From contig NZ_LZZS01000004.1 in assembly GCF_014170335.1 (NCBI RefSeq), positions 62,001 to 126,000 of the forward strand: a stretch of DNA of 64,000 nt. The letters are read 5' to 3'. The stretch comes from Achromobacter sp. UMC46. Lineage in GTDB: Bacteria; Pseudomonadota; Gammaproteobacteria; Burkholderiales; Burkholderiaceae_B. Made by a program: the position numbers and the translations under genes. The notes below the pieces were generated by a model that saw only the letters and a program-made list of their open reading frames with translations, did no database searches and was not told where the DNA came from. Below, piece by piece: positions 16,407-25,594 of the stretch (position 1 is its first letter; each line of letters opens with the position of its first letter).

Positions 16407-17222
16407 TCACAAGGGCGGCATGTCCAGCCGGTAGATGCCCGCTTCGCCATCGGCCAGCGGGTACTGCCGGGCCACGGCGGGATCGTGGCCCGGCACGATG
16501 TGCGCGTCGGAGTCCGCCAGCGTGCGGATGCGCGTATAGCCGTCGAGCATCTCGCCCAGATGGAAGATAGCGGGAAACGGGTTGTTGTCGGTGAAGTTGC
16601 GCGTGTAGTGCAGGGCGTCCGAGGCCAGCACGATCCAGCCGCGCGCGGTATGCGCCCGCACCACTTGCAGGCCCTGCGTATGCCCGCCGACGCGATACAG
16701 CTCCAATCCGGGCGCCAGCACGGCGTCGCCGTCATGGAAACGGACGCGCCCCGCGTAGACCTGGCGTACCACCGCCTGCACGTCGTCGACCGAAAAGAAA
16801 TGCCGCATGCTCGCAAAGCACATGTACCGGCCGGTGGCGTACCGCATTTCGTCATCCTGCAAATGGACCTGCGCGCCGGGATAGGCCTCGACATTGCCGG
16901 CGTGGTCATAGTGCAGGTGCGTCAGGACCAAGTGGTCGATGTCGCCCGGCGCCAGCCCCAGCCGGGCCAGCGCTGTTTCGGGATGCAGCGTGAAGGCCCG
17001 GTCCCGCGCGCGCGCCGAACACGCGCTGAAACCGGTATCGACCAGCACATTGCCGGCCGGCCCCCGCAGCAGCCAGCAGTAGAAGTCCATCGGCATCGGC
17101 CCGTCGTGCACATCGGCGCGCGACAGGAAATTGTCGGCGGCGCGCCGGGTCACGCTGGCATAGCGGATGGCGTAGGCCTCGTAGACCGGCAGCGGGGCGT
17201 TGGCGGCCGGCGGCGCGGTCAT
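16407..17222 (-). CDS. Metallo-beta-lactamase-fold hydrolase (AHL-lactonase-like)
   Basis: The protein has 271 residues from the ATG at 17222, which overlaps the stop of the upstream receptor gene (ATGA). The zinc motif H102-L-H104-Y-D106-H107 (THLHYDHAGN) is intact, and later ligands are visible in VGGHTQG, LASDALHY and VPGHDP. The layout matches the N-acyl-homoserine-lactonase family (dinuclear zinc lactonases). In this catabolic operon hydrolysis of a lactone intermediate is more likely than quorum quenching, but both are possible. No signal peptide is present. Confidence 0.88.
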   Translation of the reverse strand: MTAPPAANAPLPVYEAYAIRYASVTRRAADNFLSRADVHDGPMPMDFYCWLLRGPAGNVLVDTGFSACSARARDRAFTLHPETALARLGLAPGDIDHLVLTHLHYDHAGNVEAYPGAQVHLQDDEMRYATGRYMCFASMRHFFSVDDVQAVVRQVYAGRVRFHDGDAVLAPGLELYRVGGHTQGLQVVRAHTARGWIVLASDALHYTRNFTDNNPFPAIFHLGEMLDGYTRIRTLADSDAHIVPGHDPAVARQYPLADGEAGIYRLDMPPL

Positions 17223-18442
17223 TTCTTGACCAATTTGCATTGGCTTTCGGCCAAGGGCATGAACGCCTGGTCGCCCGGCACCGTCTTGACGATCTTGTAG
17301 TAGTCCCACGCGGCCTTGGATTCCTTCGGCGACTTCACCTCGACGACGTAGGTGTCGTGGACCAGTTTCCCGTCTTCGCGCAGGCGGGCGTTGCGGGCGA
17401 ACGCATCATGGATCGGCATGCCGCGCAGCGTTTGCATCACGGTATCCGCCTTGTCCGAGCCGGACTTTTCGACGGCGCGCAGGTAGTTCAGCACCGCGGA
17501 ATACTGGCCGGCCTGCAAGGCGGTGGGCATCTTGTTCGCTGCCTTGAAGAAGCGCTGGGCGAACGCGCGCGTTTCGTCGTCCATGTCCCAATAGAAGGTC
17601 TCGGCGAACGTCATGCCTTGGGCCGCATCCAGGCCCACGCCATGCACGTCCGTGATGCTCATCAGCATGGCGACGAGCTTCTGGCGGTCGGCCAAGCCGA
17701 ATTCCCGCGCCTGCTTGATCTCGTTCTGCAGGTCTGCGCCGGCGCTGGCGAACCCCACCGCGTCGGCCTTGCTGGCCTGCGCTGACAGCAGGAAGGACGC
17801 GAAATCCGTCCCCGGGAACGGGTAGCGCACCGAGCCCGCCACCGTGCCGCCGCCTTCCTTCACGAAACGCATGCCGTCGCTTTCCAGCGAATGGCCGAAG
17901 GCGTAGTCGGCCGTGACGAAATACCACTTCTTGGCGCCCGCCTCGACCAGCGGCAGCGTGCCTACCTTGGCCAGCGCATAGGTGTCATAGACCCACTGGA
18001 CGTTGTTGGGCGAGCAGTCCTCGCCAGTGATGCGGGTGGCGCCCGCGCCCGTCACCATCGTCATCCGGCCTTTCTCGCGGGCGATGTTCATGACGGCAAG
18101 CGCGACCGCGCTGTTGCCCAGTTCGGTCACTACGTCGACTTTTTCGCGGTCCATCCACTCCCGCGCGCGGCCCGCGGCGACGTCGGTCTTGTTCAGGTGG
18201 TCGGCCGACAGCATGTCGATCGGCTTGCCCAGCACCTTGCCGCCGAAGTCCTCGATGGCCAGCTTGGTGGCCAGGACCGACCCGGGGCCGACGTTGCCCG
18301 AATACGCGCCGGACATGTCCGTCAGCACGCCAATGCGCACGACGCCGTCCGAAATGCCATCGGGCGCCTGCGCCTGCGCGGGGGCTTGGGCCAGGCCCGT
18401 GCCAGCGGCCAGGGCGAGCAGGGCGGTGATCTTCTTATTCAT
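17219..18442 (-). CDS. ABC-type branched-chain amino acid/amide substrate-binding protein (orphan)
   Basis: The protein has 407 residues. A Sec signal peptide (MNKKITALLALAAGTGLAQAPAQAQA) is followed by the type I periplasmic-binding fold of the Leu/Ile/Val receptor family (VVRIGVLTDMSGAYSGNVGPG; the WVYDTYALA and WYFVTADYAFG segments). No LivH, LivM, LivG or LivF gene is nearby, so it must use a transporter encoded elsewhere or act as a sensor. Related receptors in Alcaligenaceae and Rhodopseudomonas bind aromatic acids. It is the fourth gene of the leftward operon. Confidence 0.93.
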   Translation of the reverse strand: MNKKITALLALAAGTGLAQAPAQAQAPDGISDGVVRIGVLTDMSGAYSGNVGPGSVLATKLAIEDFGGKVLGKPIDMLSADHLNKTDVAAGRAREWMDREKVDVVTELGNSAVALAVMNIAREKGRMTMVTGAGATRITGEDCSPNNVQWVYDTYALAKVGTLPLVEAGAKKWYFVTADYAFGHSLESDGMRFVKEGGGTVAGSVRYPFPGTDFASFLLSAQASKADAVGFASAGADLQNEIKQAREFGLADRQKLVAMLMSITDVHGVGLDAAQGMTFAETFYWDMDDETRAFAQRFFKAANKMPTALQAGQYSAVLNYLRAVEKSGSDKADTVMQTLRGMPIHDAFARNARLREDGKLVHDTYVVEVKSPKESKAAWDYYKIVKTVPGDQAFMPLAESQCKLVKK

Positions 18443-18466
18443 GGTCTTCTCCTTGGAATGGGGCGG

Positions 18467-19897
18467 CTACATCTGGCTGACATACTTGACCTGCATGAAC
18501 TCCTGCAGGCCTTCAACGCCGCCTTCCTTGCCCAGTCCGCTGTCCTTGAAGCCGCCAAAGGGGGTTTCAGGCAGGGATGCCTGGCAGTGGTTGATGCAGA
18601 CGACGCCGCTTTCGATGCGTTCGGAGGCCAGCCGCGCCGTCGCCGCGTCGCGGGTGAACACATAGGACGCCAGGCCGAACGGCAGGCGGTTGGCCGCTGC
18701 CAGCGCTTCGTCCACCTCGCGGAAAGGCTGCACCAGCGCCAGCGGTCCGAAGGGCTCGGTGTTGGCGGCCAGGCATTCGGCGCTGACATCGCGCAGCACG
18801 GTCGGCGCCCAGAACCAGCCCGGCAAGTCCAGGCGCGTGCCGCCGGCGGCGACCTGCGCGCCGTGCTGGACCGCATCCGCCACCATGGACGCCATGGCGG
18901 CCAGCCGGCGGGGGTTCGCCATCGGCCCCATCTGCACGCCGGGCTCCAGGCCGTTGCCCACGCGCCAGCCTCGGGCGCGGTCGGCCAGGCGCTGTATGAA
19001 TCGTTCATAGACGCCTTGCTGCACGAACATCCGCGTGGGCGACGTGCAGATCTGGCCGCTATTGCGCAGCTTGGCGGCCAGCAGGGCATCGGCGGCGGCT
19101 TCCGGGTCGGCGTCGTCGAAGACCAGCACCGGCGCGTGGCCGCCCAACTCCAGCGTGGCGCGCTTCAGGCCGCTGGCGGCCATCACCGCAAGATCGCGGC
19201 CAATGGCGGTGGACCCGGTGAAGGTCAGCATGCGGATCACGGGTGAGGCGATCAGGCGCCGGGAGATCTCGGCCGGGTCGCCGAACAGCATGTTCAGCAC
19301 GCCGGCGGGCAGGCCGGCATCCGCCAAGGCGCGGCCGATCTCCAGCGCGATCGCGGGCGTCTCTTCGGACGGCTTGATCACGATCGAGCAGCCGGCGGCC
19401 AGCGCACCCGCGATCTTGCGCGACGGCGTGATCGCCGGCGCGTTCCAGCCCGCAAATGCGGCGACCGGGCCGACGGGTTCAGGGATGGCCAGTTGACGGA
19501 TGCCGCCGACGCGCCCGGGGATCAGGCGGCCATATGTGCGCCGGGCTTCTTCCGCCGCCCATTCGAACATCTCGGCGGCGGTTGCTACTTCCTTTTCCGA
19601 TTCGGCCAGGGGCTTGCCTAGCTCGCGGGTGATCAACCACGCCAACTGGGGCGTGCGCTCCCGCATCAGGGCGGCGGCGCGGCGCAGGACGGCCCCCCGT
19701 TCAAGCGCCGGCGTATCGCGCCAGCCGGGAAACGCGCGGTGCGCGGCATCCAGCGCCTCGTCGATGTCTTCCGGCGCGGCCACCGGCACGCGCCCCAGCA
19801 CGGCCAGCGTTGCGGGGTCGATCACTTCCAGGCTTGGGCGGTTGCCGGCGGGCACCGCGCGGCCGTCGATCAGCAGGTTCAGTTCGGGATAGCGCAT
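18467..19897 (-). CDS. NAD(P)-dependent aldehyde dehydrogenase
   Basis: The protein has 476 residues, the standard length. The catalytic set is complete: Asn152 (AGWNAP), Lys175 (IKPSEET), Glu250 (LELGGHAP) and the nucleophile Cys284 (NSGQICTSPTR), plus FTGST at about 227-231 for cofactor binding. The family is closest to succinate-semialdehyde and aliphatic-aldehyde dehydrogenases. It follows the Bug receptor gene with no gap (its ATG at 19897 abuts the receptor's stop at 19898). It should oxidise an aldehyde intermediate to the acid before CoA activation. Confidence 0.94.
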   Translation of the reverse strand: MRYPELNLLIDGRAVPAGNRPSLEVIDPATLAVLGRVPVAAPEDIDEALDAAHRAFPGWRDTPALERGAVLRRAAALMRERTPQLAWLITRELGKPLAESEKEVATAAEMFEWAAEEARRTYGRLIPGRVGGIRQLAIPEPVGPVAAFAGWNAPAITPSRKIAGALAAGCSIVIKPSEETPAIALEIGRALADAGLPAGVLNMLFGDPAEISRRLIASPVIRMLTFTGSTAIGRDLAVMAASGLKRATLELGGHAPVLVFDDADPEAAADALLAAKLRNSGQICTSPTRMFVQQGVYERFIQRLADRARGWRVGNGLEPGVQMGPMANPRRLAAMASMVADAVQHGAQVAAGGTRLDLPGWFWAPTVLRDVSAECLAANTEPFGPLALVQPFREVDEALAAANRLPFGLASYVFTRDAATARLASERIESGVVCINHCQASLPETPFGGFKDSGLGKEGGVEGLQEFMQVKYVSQM

Positions 19898-20875
19898 CTA
19901 GTCCGCCTTTGCGATGTGGCTGGTCTGCATGACTTGCGCCCAGCGTTCGGTTTGCGTGCCGATATGCCGCGCGAAATCTTCGGGGCTGCCGGTCATCGGA
20001 TACTGGCCCAGCTTCAGCAAGGCCTCGCGCGAGGCATCGGAGCTCATCACCTTGTTGATCGCGGCGTTCAACCGCTGCGTCACGGCGGGCGGCACGCCGG
20101 CGGGTGCCAGCACCCCGTTCCACGGTTCGGCGGTGAATCCGGGAATGCCGGCCGAGTCCGCCACCGTCGGCACGCCCGGCGCTACCGAAGACGGCTGGGC
20201 CGCGGCGATGCCAAGCGCGCGCATCTTGCCCGCCTGCACCTGCGGCATCGCGGCGATCGCGCTCAGGAACGCCATGTCGACCCGTCCGGCCACCAGATCG
20301 GCAATGGCCGCCGAGTCGCCCTTATAGGGGATATGGGTGATGTCGACGTGGGACGCGCTCTTGAACCATTCGCCGGCCAGGTGGTTCACGGCGCCGCTGC
20401 CGGCGGACGCGAAAGTCAGCGCGCCGGGCTTCTGGCGCGCGCCGGCGATCAATTCCTGCACGGTCTTGAACGGCGAACTTGCCGGCACGACCAGCAGGTA
20501 GGGATAGCTGGCCACCAGGCCGACCGGCTGGAAGTCTTTCAGCACCTGATAGTCGACTTTCTGCTTGTAGACCGGTTCGATCGACAGCGTGCCGCTGCTG
20601 CCGAGCATCAGGGTATAGCCGTCGGCGGCGGCGCGCTTGACCGCCTGCAGCGCCACGACGCCATTGGCGCCCGGGCGGTTTTCCACCACGATGGTCTGGC
20701 CGAGTTCGGCCTCCAGGCCACGGGCCAGATAGCGGCCGACGGCGTCCGTCGGGCCGCCGGCGGTGAACCCGATCACCAGGGTGATCGGCTTGGCGGGATA
20801 GTCCGCGGCCGCGGCGGGAAAGCCGAGCGCGGTGGCGAGCACGGGCAGCGCCCACCTGCAAAGCATGGATGTCAT
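19898..20875 (-). CDS. Bug/TctC-type tripartite tricarboxylate receptor (orphan)
   Basis: The protein has 325 residues from the ATG at 20875. A signal peptide (MLCRWALPVLATALGFPAAAA) is followed by the Bug-family signature: DYPAKPITLVIGFTAGGPTD, VVENRPGANGVVA, and IPYKGDSAAIADLVAGRVDM. These periplasmic receptors bind carboxylates or amides. The membrane partners TctA and TctB are absent, as usual for the expanded Bug family of Bordetella and relatives. It is the second gene of the leftward operon. An in-frame ATG at 20866 is an alternative start. Confidence 0.94.
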   Translation of the reverse strand: MTSMLCRWALPVLATALGFPAAAADYPAKPITLVIGFTAGGPTDAVGRYLARGLEAELGQTIVVENRPGANGVVALQAVKRAAADGYTLMLGSSGTLSIEPVYKQKVDYQVLKDFQPVGLVASYPYLLVVPASSPFKTVQELIAGARQKPGALTFASAGSGAVNHLAGEWFKSASHVDITHIPYKGDSAAIADLVAGRVDMAFLSAIAAMPQVQAGKMRALGIAAAQPSSVAPGVPTVADSAGIPGFTAEPWNGVLAPAGVPPAVTQRLNAAINKVMSSDASREALLKLGQYPMTGSPEDFARHIGTQTERWAQVMQTSHIAKAD

Positions 20876-20934
20876 GAGGGTCTCGAATAGGGAAGTGCGC
20901 GGCGCGGCGGGCGCCGGTGGCGATACGGGGGGAT

Positions 20935-21828
20935 TCAGGCGTAGCCGCGTTCGATCAGCTTGACCATCACCGGGTAGTACTCCTTGACGTAGCCCGCGGC
21001 GCGCGTGCGCTCCAGCAGGTCGTGCGTCAGCTTGGCGGCGCGGGCGTCGACGTCGCCCTGGTTCGCCAGCTCCAGCGCCAGCAGGATGTCCTTGATGGCG
21101 TACTCGGTCGGGAAGGTCTTTTCGGGGAAGGTGTCGGCGGCAAGCGCCTTCTGGCCCGGGTTGCGCAGCACGAAGCTGTCGGCCGACCCTTTGCTCAGCG
21201 CATCCAGCAGCAGCGTGCCGTCCACGCCCGCGCTGCGCCCGATGGTGATGGCTTCGGCCAGCGCATGGACGGTCATGAACACCACCATGTTGTTCATGAT
21301 CTTCACGACCTGGCCGTTGCCGATGCCGCCGCAAAGCAGCACGTCCGTGCCCATGCACGACAAATAGGGCAAGACCGCCTCGCAGTCCTCGCGGGTGGCG
21401 CCCACGGTGATCATCAGCGTGCCCAGGCGGGCGGCTTCGCGCATGCGAGCCACCGGCGCGTCGATCAACAGGATGCCATGGCCGCGCAGCACCTCGGCCA
21501 GGCGGCGGGTGCGGCCGACGTCGCTGGTGCTCATGTCGACCACGATACGCACGCGGCCGCCAGCTTCCACCAGGCCGCCCGGTCCGGTGCATACCTGTTC
21601 CACCTGCACGATGCTGGGCAGCGACAGGAACACGATCTCGGCGGTCTGCGCCACCTCGACGATCGAGGCGCAGGCGTGGCCGCCCAGTGCGCCGATGCGA
21701 GCCACCGGATCGGGGCTGATATCGGTCACGAATACCGGGTGCCCGGATTTGCGGACCAGATTGGCGCACATGGGTTCCCCCATCACGCCCAGGCCGATGA
21801 AGCCCAGCGGGGTCTTTGTCTCACTCAT
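20935..21828 (-). CDS. NAD(P)-dependent 3-hydroxyisobutyrate-dehydrogenase-family oxidoreductase
   Basis: The protein has 297 residues. The Rossmann motif GFIGLGVMGEPMCANLV is at residues 9-25, followed by VVDMSTSDVGRTR and the family's substrate region. The usual catalytic segment GxVGxGxxxKxxNN appears as GGIGNGQVVKIMNN with its Lys in place. Members include 3-hydroxyisobutyrate, tartronate-semialdehyde and 6-phosphogluconate-like dehydrogenases. It is the first gene of the leftward operon, divergent from the MmgE/PrpD gene across 21829-22062, and AAGGAGGAAGT is a good ribosome site just upstream. It likely makes the semialdehyde used by the aldehyde dehydrogenase. Confidence 0.92.
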   Translation of the reverse strand: MSETKTPLGFIGLGVMGEPMCANLVRKSGHPVFVTDISPDPVARIGALGGHACASIVEVAQTAEIVFLSLPSIVQVEQVCTGPGGLVEAGGRVRIVVDMSTSDVGRTRRLAEVLRGHGILLIDAPVARMREAARLGTLMITVGATREDCEAVLPYLSCMGTDVLLCGGIGNGQVVKIMNNMVVFMTVHALAEAITIGRSAGVDGTLLLDALSKGSADSFVLRNPGQKALAADTFPEKTFPTEYAIKDILLALELANQGDVDARAAKLTHDLLERTRAAGYVKEYYPVMVKLIERGYA

Positions 21829-22062
21829 TACTTCCTCCTTGGTATGACGTCTGTTTTTCTAGCTATTGCCATGCAGCTTACGGAAGGCCTCCGCCCGGCG
21901 GTATGAAAAATTGGCAAAGCAACTATCTCCAAATCCGCCCCCCCAAGATCAAGAACGCTCGTTTTCCTTTTTATCAATGCTGAGGCGGGGCGAACGCCTA
22001 GAGTGGACGGCAGATATCAGCGACGCCATCGCGGCGCCGCCAAGACAAGAGGAGAGACAAGC
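21829..22062. promoter_or_regulatory. Divergent promoter region of the ten-gene catabolic locus
   Basis: This 234-base gap separates the leftward operon (first start 21828) from the rightward operon (first start 22063), so both promoters must lie here. It contains an AT-rich core near 21905-21985, a poly-C run and the ribosome sites of both operons (GAGGAGAGA at about 22048). No convincing palindrome or -35/-10 pair was found by eye. No regulator gene adjoins it. Confidence 0.6.
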
Positions 22063-23418
22063 ATGCTGCTGGAGACGATCGCCGCGTATGGCGCGCAGGA
22101 CACGCTGGCCCGGTTGCCGGACGAGGTCATCCACCACGCCAAACGCGCGTTCCTGGATTGGCTGTCGGCCTTGTATCCGGGTACGCGCACCGCGCCTTGC
22201 CTGCAACTGCTGGGCGCGCATGGCGCGGAACTGGGATCGGGCGCCTCCAGCCTGCCCGGTTGCGCGACGACGGCGTTCGCGGCCACGGCGGCCTGGATCA
22301 ACGGCAGCGTGTCGCACGCCATGGAATTCGACGACATCTTTCGCGACGCGATCTACCACCCGGGCTGCCCGACCATCGCCGCGGCGCTGGCCCTGGCCGA
22401 AGAGGGCGACGCCAGCGGCCAGGCGCTGCTGAACGCCATCGTGGTGGGCTACGAGATCTCGACCCGCATCGGCGCCGCCGTGCAGCCGTCCCACTACCGC
22501 TACTTCCATACGACCGGTACGGTGGGCTGTTTCGGCAGCGCGGCGGCGGCCGCTGCCTTGTGTGCGCCGGGCGACGCCCAGGCGATGCTGCACGCGCTGG
22601 CCACCGCCGGCACGCTGGCCAGCGGCTTGCAGCAAGCGTTCCGGTCCGACGCCATGAGCAAGGCGCTGCATGCCGGCCATGCCGCCGAAGTAGGCGTGCG
22701 GGCCGGGCAGGGCGCCGCGCACGGCATCACGGGCGTGCCCGACATCCTGGAAGGCAAGGTCGGATTCGGCGCGGCCTTGGCGGAGGCCCCGGACTGGGCG
22801 GCCGCCGTCGACGGCCTGGGTCAGCGTTACAACATCCTGTCGATCACGCAGAAGAACCATGGCTGCTGCGGCCACACCTTCGCCGCCATCGACGCCGCGC
22901 TGGCGTTGCGCCAGCAAGGCTTGCGCGCGGAAGACGTGGCATCGCTGCGCGTGGACGCCTATCAGACCGCCCTGGATGTCACGGGGAACTTCACGCCAGC
23001 TACCGCTTTCGAGGCCAAGTTCAGCCTGCCTTACGTGGTGGCGCACGCGCTGGTCCACGGGTCCGTCCGGCTGGACGCCTTCAGCCCCGACCGGTTGCAG
23101 GATCCACGCGTGCGCCAGTTGATGCAACGGCTGGAGCTCTGCGCCGACCCGGCATTCACCGCCGGCTTTCCCAAGATGCGCGCCGCCCGGTTGTCGGTCA
23201 CGACCCGTGGCGGCCTGGGGCTTGAACACCATTCCCCGTACCGCAAGGGCGATCCCGAATCCCCGCTGTCCGACGCTGACCTGGACGACAAGTTCGATGA
23301 ACTGGCCGGCCCTGTCCTGGGCGGCGCACGCGCCCGTGCGTTGCGCGTTGCCGTCTGGCGCCTGGACACGATGCCGGTGCGCGCCTTGCGCCTGGCCGCC
23401 GACATGCCCCGGCTGTGA
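22063..23418 (+). CDS. MmgE/PrpD-family protein (2-methylcitrate dehydratase / cis-aconitate decarboxylase fold)
   Basis: The protein has 451 residues from the ATG at 22063, which has GGAGA ten bases upstream. The family signature SHAMEFDDIFRDAIYHPGCPTIAAALALAE lies near 84-113, and KNHGCCGHTFAAIDAAL near 265-280 contributes conserved His and Cys positions. Family members dehydrate 2-methylcitrate, decarboxylate cis-aconitate or hydrolyse/isomerise related polycarboxylates. No PrpB or PrpC is present, so propionate catabolism is unlikely. It heads the rightward operon; its stop overlaps the next start (TGATG). Confidence 0.9.
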   Translation: MLLETIAAYGAQDTLARLPDEVIHHAKRAFLDWLSALYPGTRTAPCLQLLGAHGAELGSGASSLPGCATTAFAATAAWINGSVSHAMEFDDIFRDAIYHPGCPTIAAALALAEEGDASGQALLNAIVVGYEISTRIGAAVQPSHYRYFHTTGTVGCFGSAAAAAALCAPGDAQAMLHALATAGTLASGLQQAFRSDAMSKALHAGHAAEVGVRAGQGAAHGITGVPDILEGKVGFGAALAEAPDWAAAVDGLGQRYNILSITQKNHGCCGHTFAAIDAALALRQQGLRAEDVASLRVDAYQTALDVTGNFTPATAFEAKFSLPYVVAHALVHGSVRLDAFSPDRLQDPRVRQLMQRLELCADPAFTAGFPKMRAARLSVTTRGGLGLEHHSPYRKGDPESPLSDADLDDKFDELAGPVLGGARARALRVAVWRLDTMPVRALRLAADMPRL

Positions 23419-25556
23419 TGCCTTCATCCCCTTTTCCGCAACTCATGACATCCGCCGCATCCATGTCTTCTTCCTTATCGCCGTCCTTCGCCGACGCGCT
23501 GCTGTCCCCCCGCGCGGTCGCCCTTGTGGGCGCCTCGGGCGACGTGCGCAAAAACACGGCACGCCCCTTGCGCTTCATGCGCAAGCACGGCTACACCGGT
23601 GCCGTCTATCCCATCAACGCCGCCCGCGCCGACATCCTGGGCGAACGCGCCTACCCGTCGCTCGCCGGCCTGCCAGGGCCGGTGGACCATGTCTTCGTGA
23701 TGATTCCCGGCAGCGACGTGGCCGCGCTGCTGCCCGCTTGCGCCCAGGCCGGCGCGCGGGTCGTGACGATCTATTCCGACGGGTTCGGCGAAACCGGCCC
23801 CGACGGCCAGGCCCGCCAGGCCGCGCTGGTCGCTCAGGCGCGCGGCCTGGGTCTGCGCTTGCTGGGCCCGAACAGCATCGGCCTGGCCGATCTGCACACC
23901 GGCGGGATCCTGTCCGTGAACGCCGCCTTCGAGGCCGATACGCTGCTGGCCGGCGACATCAGCATGGTGTCGCAGAGCGGATCGATGATGGGGTCGCTGC
24001 TGTCGCGCGCCGCGGCCCGCGGGTTCGGCTTCGCCAAATCGGTGTCGGTGGGCAACGAAAGCGATATTTCCGTCGGCGAGGTCGTCGACGCGCTGGTGGA
24101 CGACCCGCACAGCAAGGTCATCCTGCTGTTCCTGGAGACCTTGCGCGACGCGCCCACGCTGGCCCGGGCGCTGACGCGTGCGCGTGCTTGCGGCAAGCCG
24201 GTGATCGCCTACAAGCTGGGCCGCTCCGAGCAAGGCGACGCGCTGGCGCAATCGCATACGGGCGCGATGGCGGGCAACGACGCGGCGGTCGACGCCTTCC
24301 TGAAGGCGCATGGCGTGATGCGGGTCCAGCATCTGGAGACCTTGTTCGAGATGGCGCCGCTGGCCTCGCGCTATGCCAGGCCGCAGCGCGCACCGGCTGC
24401 CGCGACCGGGCCGGCCGCCCGGGTGGCCGTGATCACCACGACCGGTGGAGGCGCCGCCACCGTGGTCGACAACCTGGGGCTGCACGGTCTGGCCGCCGTG
24501 GCGCCGCCGCCGGAGTTCGTCCGGTTGATCGCGCAAGCCGGCCTGAACATCCGCGAAACGCCCGTCATCGACCTGACGCTGGCCGCCACCAGCGCCCAAT
24601 ACAAGATGCTGCTTGAACACCTGCTGCGCGCCGACTGGTGCGACGCGGTCTTGAGCGTGGTCGGGTCATCGGCGCAATTCCATCCCGGCCTGGCGGTCAA
24701 GCCCTTGCTGGAGGCGGACAAGCCGGACGGCAAACCCCTGGCGGTCTTCCTGGCGCCGGAAGCGCCGGAATCGCTGGCGTTGCTGCGCGCGGGCGGCATC
24801 GCCGCCTTCCGCACCCCGGAGGCGTGCGCCGACGCGTTGTCGGTGTTCTTCGCCGATGCGGGCCGTCCGCCTGCCGCCGGCGGCCCCGTCGCGTGGCCGG
24901 CAGACCTGCCGCAACACGGCATGCTCAGCGAACACCAGGCGGGGACGTTGTTCCGCAGCCTGGGCGTGCCGGTGGCGGGCGGCCAGCTTCTGGCGCCGGA
25001 TGCGCTTCACCACGCCGTGCCTTACCCGCTGGTCGCCAAAGTGTGCTCGCCGGACCTGGCGCACAAGACCGAACTGGGCGCCGTCCACGTGGGCATCGCG
25101 GACGCAGAGGCGTTGTCCGACGCCGTGCGCCGGATGCTGGAGTCCGTGCGCCGCGAGGCACCGCAGGCGCGGATCGACGGCATCCTGGTCCAGCCCATGG
25201 AAAGCCGGCTGATCGAATTGATCCTGGGTTATCGCCACGACCCCTTGGTGGGCCCCACGGTGCTGTTGGGCGCGGGCGGCATCGCCGCCGAATTGGCGCC
25301 CGACTTCGCGCTGCGCCTGGCACCGGTGGACGTGGACGAAGCCCGCCGGATGATCCTGGAAGTGCGGCAGACCCGCCTGATCCGCGGGTTCCGCGGCTTG
25401 CCCGAAGGCGATTGCGACGCGCTGGCCCACGCCATCGCGGCATTTTCACGGCTGGCGTGCGTGTCCGGCGCTCGGGTCGAAGAAGCCGAAATCAACCCCT
25501 TGTTCGTCCGCGCCGACGGCGTGGTCGCCGTCGACGGGCTGGCGCGCCTGGCCTGA
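23418..25556 (+). CDS. NDP-forming acyl-CoA synthetase (acetate-CoA ligase family)
   Basis: The protein has about 712 residues. It has the fused layout of NDP-forming acyl-CoA synthetases: CoA-binding domain (residues about 10-140, SPRAVALVGASGD and YPINAARADILGERAYPSLAGLP), two succinyl-CoA-ligase-like flavodoxin domains (LGPNSIGLADLH, SMVSQSGSMM, and the phospho-His loop SHTGAMAGND with catalytic His), then a C-terminal ATP-grasp domain from about 490 (YPLVAKVCSPDLAHKTELGAV). The ATG at 23418 overlaps the previous stop. It would activate the pathway's acid to its CoA thioester at the cost of ATP to ADP. Confidence 0.92.
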   Translation: MPSSPFPQLMTSAASMSSSLSPSFADALLSPRAVALVGASGDVRKNTARPLRFMRKHGYTGAVYPINAARADILGERAYPSLAGLPGPVDHVFVMIPGSDVAALLPACAQAGARVVTIYSDGFGETGPDGQARQAALVAQARGLGLRLLGPNSIGLADLHTGGILSVNAAFEADTLLAGDISMVSQSGSMMGSLLSRAAARGFGFAKSVSVGNESDISVGEVVDALVDDPHSKVILLFLETLRDAPTLARALTRARACGKPVIAYKLGRSEQGDALAQSHTGAMAGNDAAVDAFLKAHGVMRVQHLETLFEMAPLASRYARPQRAPAAATGPAARVAVITTTGGGAATVVDNLGLHGLAAVAPPPEFVRLIAQAGLNIRETPVIDLTLAATSAQYKMLLEHLLRADWCDAVLSVVGSSAQFHPGLAVKPLLEADKPDGKPLAVFLAPEAPESLALLRAGGIAAFRTPEACADALSVFFADAGRPPAAGGPVAWPADLPQHGMLSEHQAGTLFRSLGVPVAGGQLLAPDALHHAVPYPLVAKVCSPDLAHKTELGAVHVGIADAEALSDAVRRMLESVRREAPQARIDGILVQPMESRLIELILGYRHDPLVGPTVLLGAGGIAAELAPDFALRLAPVDVDEARRMILEVRQTRLIRGFRGLPEGDCDALAHAIAAFSRLACVSGARVEEAEINPLFVRADGVVAVDGLARLA

Positions 25557-25594
25557 CCCCCCATTTCTCCACCTTTGCATCGGGAACCCCCTAG

